Assembly (NCBI GenBank): GCA_016617855.1
Contig: JAECUM010009318.1
Coordinates: forward strand, 1 to 64,000
Reading direction: 5' to 3'
Origin: Megalonaias nervosa
Lineage: Eukaryota > Mollusca > Bivalvia > Unionida > Unionidae
DNA: 64,000 nucleotides
A program made the position numbers and the translations under genes. Positions 1-64,000 of this stretch are shown here, piece by piece (the first letter of the stretch is position 1; each line of letters starts with the position of its first letter). Under the pieces are notes generated by a model that worked only from the letters and a program-made list of their open reading frames with translations, was not told the origin of the DNA and searched no databases.

Positions 1-660
1 TGCTCAGGTTCTTTTTCTTCCTTTAATTTTTTCCAAGTTGTATGCAAGATTCATATTCTGTGAAAATTTTAAGAAATACAAGATTGTTCAATGTAAGCAA
101 GGTTAACAGCTCAAAAGAAAAGTCCCATATAAAAATTGGTAACAATCACCAATTTCTCATACCCTAGCACATTGCCATGTAGTATGATATGTCAGTAAAG
201 CTGTGAGTGGGACTGAAAGGTTATGCTGAAAGGGTATCATGAATGCAGACAAAACTGACTGCCACATAAAAAAAAAACATTCTCAGCATTTGCGATCTTT
301 CTGCTGCATTACACACAAGTTCCTCTCAAGGTTTTATTGACATATCAAAACACAAAAAAGTCTCATGGTTATAATGAAATGGAATAGTTGGAGTGTAAAG
401 TTATATAACACTGAAATTGCAACAGTTGTAATGATGCTGAAAGCATATTTCTTTTATATGTATGCTATGATGAAACATTCTGCATATGGATATTTATAAT
501 GACAGGATGGTCACAAAAATTCATAAAAAATTCCACAAACTTTCACCTCAAAATCCATGAAAATCTACATTCTAAAAACTAACAAATGTTAGCTTCAAGC
601 AAAATGCATCTTTTAAAAAAAAGAAACACATTCTCCCAAAGCATTTAACTTTACATACAA
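1..660. other. Unannotated AT-rich sequence
   Basis: No open frame of note, no repeat and no RNA recognised. It may be 3' UTR intron or intergenic sequence of the minus-strand gene. Confidence 0.5.
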
Positions 661-667
661 TATCACA

Positions 668-1102
668 TTATCTACATGTACTTAACATACAAGATTACAT
701 TATCTACATGTACTTTACATCAAGATCACATTATCTACATGTACTTAACATACAAGATCACATTATCTACATGTACTTTACATACAAGTTCACATTATCT
801 ACATGTACTTTACATACAAGATCACATTATCTACATGTACTTTACATACAAGATCACATTATCTACATGTACTTTACATACAAGTTCACATTACCTACAT
901 GTACTTTACATACAAGATCACATTATCTACATGTACTTAACATACAATATCACATTATCTACATGTACTTAACATACAAGATCACATTATCTACATGTAC
1001 TTTACATACAAATTCACATTATCTACATGTACTTTACATACAAGATCACATTATCTACATGTACTTTACATACAATATCACATTATCTACATGTACTTTA
1101 TA
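668..1102. repeat. Minisatellite, 32-bp unit, about 13 copies
   Basis: Core CACATTATCTACATGTACTT repeats with exact 32-bp spacing, separated by TAACATACAAGAT or TTACATACAAGTT variants. One unit is shortened near 715. The plus-strand reading frames here are repeat artefacts. Sequence from 1103 to 1587 holds nothing I recognise. Confidence 0.95.
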
Positions 1103-1587
1103 ATCATAATCACCACTGCAATTTGGGTATAACCAAAAATTCCACAAATTTTAAAACATTTAGAGATCTGCAAAGTTGCTAAAGCTGACACAAATATAAT
1201 CATAATATAAAGAATTCATTTTATCATGAGTTTAAATCATTACTTAGCATGACATTCAGTTGGTGAAAATATCTTCTAGTAGTGGTCACCATGTAAAGGG
1301 TCAAAACCTGTAAATTTAGAGACAGGTTCACCATGGATGCCCATGAGGCTCTTGGACCAGACCATTGTTTTTTTAAAGAGTCTCACAGGGTTTTGAAATT
1401 ACTAGCTACTGCGTTGATATGTCTTTAACAATAACAGAAACTGTCATCATTTTAATTATTGAGGCACAAGGGTATTTACTTGCAAGTTTCACATTAACAC
1501 CTGTTCAGCTATTCATTCTGTTTATGGTTCAACTGGTGTTAAAGCTGACTGAATGTGCCGAAAGCAGGGACTGTGTCATACACATGA

Positions 1588-2318
1588 GCAATATAGGGAC
1601 CAGAGTGTGAATTATAGTGACTGGTATTGAAACCAAGTCAAGCAATATAGGGACCTGACTGTGAATCATAGTGACTGGTTTTGAAACCAAGTCAGGCAAT
1701 ATAGGGACCAGAGTGTGAATTATAGTGACTGGTATTGAAACCAAGTCAAGCAATATTGGGACCTGAGTGTGAATCATAGTGGCTGGTATTGAAACCAAGT
1801 CAAGCAATATATGGACCTGAGTGAATTATAGTGACTGGTATTGAAACCAAGTCAAGCAATATTGGGACCTTAGTGTGAATCATAGTGACTGGTATTGAAA
1901 CCAAGTCAAGCAATATAGGGACCTGAGTGTGAATTATAGTGACTGGTATTGAAACCAAGTCAAGCAATATATGGACCTGAGTGAATTATAGTGACTGGTA
2001 TTGAAACCAAGTCAAGCAATATAGGGACCTGAGTGTGAATTATAGTGACTGGTATTGAAACCAAGTCAAGCAATATTGGGACCTGAGTGTGAATTATAGT
2101 GAGTGACTGGTTTTGAAACCAAGTCAAGCAAATATTGGGACCTGAGTGTGAATTATTGTGACTGGTATTGAATCCAAGTCAAGCAATATAGGGACCTGAG
2201 TGGGAATTATAGTGACTGGTATTGAAACCAAGTCAAGCAATATTGGGACCTGAGTGTGAATTATAGTGACTGGTATTGAAACCAAGTCAAGCAATATTGG
2301 GACCTGAGTGGGAATTAT
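1588..2318. repeat. Minisatellite, about 54-bp unit, about 13 copies
   Basis: Core GACTGGTATTGAAACCAAGT followed by CAAGCAATATAGGGACCTGA. Units vary by small indels (GTGTGAATTATA versus GTGAATTATA). Sequence from 2319 to 2650 holds nothing I recognise. Confidence 0.95.
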
Positions 2319-2654
2319 AAAGTCAAGAAACTTGCTATTAATAAAGACATTGCTTGAACATTCCTGACTTTTTTCATGCAACTGTCAGATTTCAATCAAA
2401 CTGTTAAATGTCAGGCTAGAATAACAATTTGGGAAAACAACAATGTAGTAAAAAAAATCAATACAAACAATTTATGTTAGTTTAAGAAAAAGAAAGATAA
2501 CTGGTTGTTATTAATGTCAATGTAAGTGATGATCTTAATTCATGATAAGAAGGATTCTAAAATCTTCGAGAATATGCCAAAATTTCCAATTGTTTGACAA
2601 CTTGTATCTATTGTAGAATGCCATCATTAACAGATTGTGATTTTTCATCTCTTC

Positions 2655-3460
2655 AGTGTGTAGTGTCACATACTTCATCTCATCAGTGTGTAGTGTCACA
2701 TACTTCATCTCATCAGTCTGTAGTGTCACATACTTCATCTCTTCAATCTGTAGTGTCAAATCTGTTCAGTCTGTAGTGTCACATACTTCATCCCATCAGC
2801 ATGTAGTGTCACATTCTCCATTTTGTCAGTCTTGAGTGTCACATAATTCATCTCAACAGTCTGTAGTGTCACATTCTCCATCTCATCAGTATGGAGTGAC
2901 ACATTCTCTATCTCTTCAGTTTGTCACATTACATACTCAGTTGTGTCACATACTTCACCTCTTCAGCCTATAGTGCCACATACTTCATCTCAACAGTCTG
3001 TAGTGTCACATTCTCCATCTCTTCAGTGTGTGGTGTCACATAACTTCATCTCTTCAGTTTCAAGTTTCACATACGTCATATCTTCAATCTCTTGTGGTTG
3101 CATACTTTAGTCATCAGTTTTTAGTGTCACATTCTTCATCTCTTCAGTATGTAGTCTAACATTCTCAATCTCTTCAGTCTGTAGTGTCACATAATCTCAT
3201 CTCTTCAGTCTCAAGTTTCACATACTTTATCTCTTCAGTTTCTAGTGTCACATACTTCTTCTCATCAGTATGAAGAGTCACATTCTTCATCTCTTCAGTA
3301 AGTAGCATCACATACTCTTCAGTTTTAGTGTCACATACTTCATCTCATCAGTCCACAGCGTCACATGCTCCAATTGCTTTAGTCTCTAGTGTTGCATATT
3401 TCATCTCATCAGTCTGCATTGTCACATACTTCATCTCTTCAGTCTGTAGTGTCACATTTT
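2655..3460. repeat. Degenerate minisatellite, 30-bp unit, about 27 copies
   Basis: Core TAGTGTCACATACTTCATCT then CTTCAGTCTG, much more diverged than the neighbouring arrays, with interruptions around 2930 and 3060-3120. Sequence from 3461 to 3680 is unremarkable. Confidence 0.9.
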
Positions 3461-3683
3461 ATTTCACTTTTCATGACAGGCAGGCATGTATGGAGAAATC
3501 ATTAATTGTGCATTGTTTGGAAACCTTGGTGATTTTTTTAAATTGCATACATGGCACAAATGTACTAAGTTTCATGAATGGCCTCAGATTAAAACTTAAT
3601 TGTCAATGTGTTTTTATGCTAGTTTTGTCAATGACTAATACTTATAAAGGAATAAATGAAGATTATAATAGACAATATTGTCC

Positions 3684-3728
3684 ATGTATGTATGTATGTA
3701 TGTATGTATGTATGTATGTATGTATGTC
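3684..3728. repeat. Microsatellite (TATG)n
   Basis: About eleven TATG/GTAT units. A second simple tract, (AT)n, follows at 3820-3858. Confidence 0.95.
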
Positions 3729-3821
3729 ATATTTATATTTGTGGATCAAAATTCAGATTGAGTATAAACATGAAGTTACTCTGCATCATAGAATATGTCC
3801 TAGATCAATCCCTACAGTGCA

Positions 3822-3857
<36 letters not shown>

Positions 3858-3979
3858 CACCCCATGACTGTAAGATTTAAAGAACTTGTTTTTTTTATAA
3901 GTATCCATTTCAAATTCTTATAATATCATAACAAAAGATAATAACAAAAGTAATGGAACCAGATCTGCCACTCTTCTAT

Positions 3980-3985
3980 TTTATT
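3980..3985 (-). promoter_or_regulatory. Candidate polyadenylation signal AATAAA
   Basis: The minus strand reads GTGAATAAAAT about 145 bp after the stop at 4129. It would serve a transcript that does not use the 3' UTR donor at 4106. AATAAA is common by chance in AT-rich DNA. Confidence 0.3.
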
Positions 3986-4128
3986 CACAAATCAAATATG
4001 TAAAGACAGATGGCCGCCCATCTTGATTTATAAACTACCCCTATGCACTGCACCCATTCATTATAGGAATAAAATACAAATCTCCAACATCTCTGTCAAC
4101 ACTTACCTACACTATACTTTTTCCCTTG

Positions 4129-60064
<55,936 letters not shown>

Positions 60065-60940
60065 CTTAACTCCAATATGTAATTAATGAATTTAGAGAGG
60101 CACAACAATGGCATCTTATTGTTGAACTTGAGCTGTTAGCCTGTGCTCTACCTGATTGATATCAATTCAATTTAGCAGACAGTTAAAGAACTGAAGCCTG
60201 TTCAAGCCTGTTGTAGCCAGGTGCCCGGTATTTCATTTGATGTACTACATGTGTCAATGCTCTCTCTCCACACAAATACACACTCAATTAACCCTAATTT
60301 AAATGGTGACAACAATTTTCAAAGGCTTTTAAAAAAAAGTGAATTCACTTTTGTTATTTGGGATGAAGTACATGCCAAATATTTATTAGATTTAATAGTT
60401 CCAACAAACCACAATTTTAAGACTCAAAAACAACAACAACAACAACAAGCATATTATTGGCCAATAAGAGAAACAGGATCCTTGCTTGGTATCAGGAACT
60501 TGAGTATATGGATGAAAACCTCATTCTCTGCAAACCATTATTTATGTTGCCAACAAAAATACATGAATTCACAGTACAAGGGAACTTGGTGTGTGCTGTA
60601 CATGTTGAAGATTTACTTGAATATTTTCAACTCTGACTGCATGTCCTTCTGATGGTTACAATAGTAATTGAGGTTAAATTTGCCCATTTTTTTTTTTTTA
60701 AAAAGACTAATAATTTCTCACAGGAGACCATGCTAGATTCATTTAGTGCCATCTATAGTTTAACAATATTCTTTAAACAGCAATAGAGTGATAACCATTT
60801 TTCCTATATTTTCTGTTTTTCCTCCTCCTCCTGCCACCCCATCTTCAAACCTAGTCACCTGATCTAATCCCTTAACATAAATTCTATCAACACATTTAAA
60901 ACCTACAAAGTCTCTTTCTCAAATGGTATAGGAACATGCA
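60065..60940. other. Upstream intron sequence, no exon recognised
   Basis: A plus-strand frame at 60221-60652 contains a (CAA)n run and no known motif, so I do not call it a gene. Confidence 0.4.
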
Positions 60941-60944
60941 TTGC

Positions 60945-62048
<1,104 letters not shown>

Positions 62049-63440
62049 GCCACGTTTTATTCCTACAAACTATGGAAAATAATCAAAAACAATTCATTAA
62101 CTACTGCATTCTTATGAGACCCTTTACCCTTATTTAAATTATCCTTCCTTTTTAAGGATCACTTTGAAAAAGAAAACAGCATGTCTTGTATTTGAGTTTT
62201 CATTAGGGTTACCATGTTCATTCAATCAATTATGTCTTTCAATAGAACTCTCCAATCATTTGGACTGTTTAAATTATTAACAGTGTTTCTTGATAACTTA
62301 CAAAATCAAACATTGATAATCAATCCATGGAGATCGACCAAGCTTCGAACTGTTGACCTAGTGGTTATGATGTTTACTTTTGCTGTGAGCAGTCATAAAT
62401 TTCCTGACTTAGGAAGTAACTTGCGTGCCAGTCTCTATAGCACAGTGAACAGGGCACTACAAACTAGATAAACATTTTCAAAGGCAATTCTTGGGCCTAT
62501 GTAACGTTTGTGTTTGTTCAGATAACATTACTCTACATGATTTTCAGGAAAACATTTACCCTTAAATTTGACAGATTCCAAATATTTCTAAATAATTTCA
62601 AAATTCAAATTTCTTTGACAAGAAGCAAGATCATAAAATGAACATACCATGGGTTGTTATGTATCATATTATTTTTGTATTACTGTTTCCCACTCAATTA
62701 ATCTATAACAAGTGTAACCATTTTTAGTCCAGCCAATATTTTATACTGCTAAGTCAAAAATGTATGTATTCTGATTTAATAGCACATCAGCATAATGCTG
62801 GCTATATGGTACCAATTAAAAAGTATGGTCTAAAAATGTAAATAACTAAGTAAAAACCTTTAACTTCACTGTTATAGCTAATTAAAAACTTCTTTAACAC
62901 TAAAGTTAATCTAGGTTGTGGAAAGATGTAAAGACAAACATATATGTGGACATCACAGTAATGACTATTGTTGAGCTACCACAAAGGTGGGGTCAACCAA
63001 AAAAAATCATAATTATTTTTTGCACTTCAATAAATTTGTACATGTATAGATACCACTTTTAATTTAACATGTGCATATACTCAAATTTAAGAACATGCTG
63101 AAAATTTTAAACAATAACTTTACATATAATTATATGAAGATCAAAATATTACTGACAATACTGTAACCTGAAAAGAATAATTTAACATGGAATGGCAACT
63201 ACTTATCTATGCATTTGATGGTACTCTGGATAGGACCCAAGACTGAGAAGCATGAAGCAAGTGCTCAACCATTATACTTCAAGACCCTTGTTCTTAACAC
63301 AGCTAAAATATATTTAAACTGAAATACAAATATGATGTAAATGTCAAAAAAATAATTCAGCTATTTGCAAGCTGGACTCACTCTATTTCTGTGAGATCTG
63401 AGTCAGCAGAATGAATTAATATCCCCCCAAAAACCTGCCT
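62049..63440. other. Unrecognised sequence with two degenerate tRNA-like patches
   Basis: GACCTAGTGGTTATGATGTT (62356, plus) and, on the minus strand near 63280, TATAATGGTTGAGCACTTGC followed by GGGTCCTATCC resemble mutated SINE heads. Neither folds convincingly as a tRNA by eye. Confidence 0.4.
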
Positions 63441-63651
63441 GACCAGTATATACTCACCTATAAGTTGAGACAAACTGAAAACTGCACAAATCCAAATCTT
63501 CCATTGCATAATGTGTTGGTAGATTTGGGTCTGTGCAAATGGTCAATAGAACAAACAATACAGACCCTTATCAGCAGCTGCATTATGTTCTGGCAGAAAA
63601 GGATCTTTGTTGTTTGCAGTTTGTCTCGATTATAAATGAGTATATATGGTA
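63441..63651. mobile_element. MITE copy 2 (about 211 bp)
   Basis: The right end read in reverse is TACCATATATACTCATTTAT and the left end is GACCAGTATATACTCACCTA. The inner sequence AACAACAAAGATCC, then CATAATGCA and AGGGTCTGT, matches copy 1 at 5428-5645 in opposite orientation. No coding sequence. Confidence 0.83.
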
Positions 63652-64000
63652 AAGAAGACAGGTCAGAGTGAGCCAGTTTTAGTGCTTGCTTTCATTAATC
63701 AACATTGCAGTTTTTTGGAAACTTATGAATAAGTTTTTGGAATTACAGTCAGGACACAATTTATTTAGACAACCTGAGTAAACTGTAAATAGTAGGTCAC
63801 AGTGACCCAGTTTATGTGACACGCTGCCTTCATCCCAAGACTCACCCACAATGCAAGTATGGTATCATTATGGGTACAAAACTATTTATCTTAGGTGCAC
63901 ATATATACTTACACTTGTCATCAAATACAGGTTGATAATAGGTGCAGAAATGATTGTTGTAATGCAAGCTGGTTACTTATTTTTCGCATGCACAAGATTT
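63652..64000. other. Window end, nothing recognised
   Basis: A donor-like GTAAGT on the minus strand near 63911 has no convincing exon behind it. Confidence 0.4.

Noticed and set aside
3328..3867. 179-codon plus-strand frame
   Set aside because: Begins in the 30-bp minisatellite and runs through TATG and AT microsatellites; no domain seen.
60221..60652. 143-codon plus-strand frame
   Set aside because: Contains a CAA microsatellite, no recognised motif, no splice context, and lies antisense in the intron region upstream of the host gene.
63905..63990. Possible further upstream exon (donor-like GTAAGT near 63911)
   Set aside because: The short open frame behind it has no CH-domain resemblance and no good acceptor; phase cannot be tested inside the window.

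Overview
The window is eukaryotic, AT-rich and almost entirely intronic. Spliced exons, LINE and tRNA-derived SINE remnants, MITEs, a solo LTR and very many minisatellites rule out a prokaryote. The style of the dispersed repeats suggests a lophotrochozoan, most likely a mollusc: SINEs ending in CCAA runs, short repeats reading AAGGGCAATAACTC, and GACGGACAGAC-type tails. The species call is inference from repeat style only.

One host gene dominates, on the minus strand. I can chain nine exons from 60064 down to 4129 (60064-59988, 44570-44504, 32414-32341, 19348-19276, 18606-18550, 16640-14090, 11470-11364, 9106-7599, 4231-4129). Every junction has GT/AG borders and matching codon phase. The product, with its N-terminus missing, is about 1,538 residues. 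It has a calponin-homology (CH) type domain at the start, then a long Ser/Pro/Arg-rich low-complexity region with S-x-I-P motifs of the kind bound by microtubule end-binding proteins. A coiled coil of about 200 residues follows, then a second Ser-rich stretch and a short charged C-terminal tail. This looks like a cytoskeletal linker between actin or microtubules and other partners. I cannot name the ortholog.

The introns are extreme. More than twenty unrelated minisatellite arrays (units of 23 to about 100 bp) cover roughly 19 kb, near 30% of the window. The largest is a 5 kb array of a 42-bp unit at 19.45-24.4 kb. The 42-bp and 57-bp units are multiples of three without stops in some frames, so they give long but probably meaningless reading frames on both strands.

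Mobile elements sit between the arrays. There are two decayed non-LTR retrotransposons on the plus strand (26.6-28.9 kb and 35.0-38.4 kb), plus two fragments of the second at 11.6 and 54.4 kb. A 937-bp putative solo LTR lies at 32.56-33.49 kb. A 651-bp non-autonomous DNA element is present twice (10.16-10.81 and 41.07-41.72 kb), and both empty sites can be reconstructed from neighbouring repeat copies. A MITE family has two copies in opposite orientation (5.4 and 63.4 kb). Two tRNA-headed SINEs lie side by side at 52.3-53.07 kb. A decayed coding segment of unknown family lies at 46.5-47.4 kb. I see no second host gene, no RNA gene I trust, no CRISPR and no operon structure.
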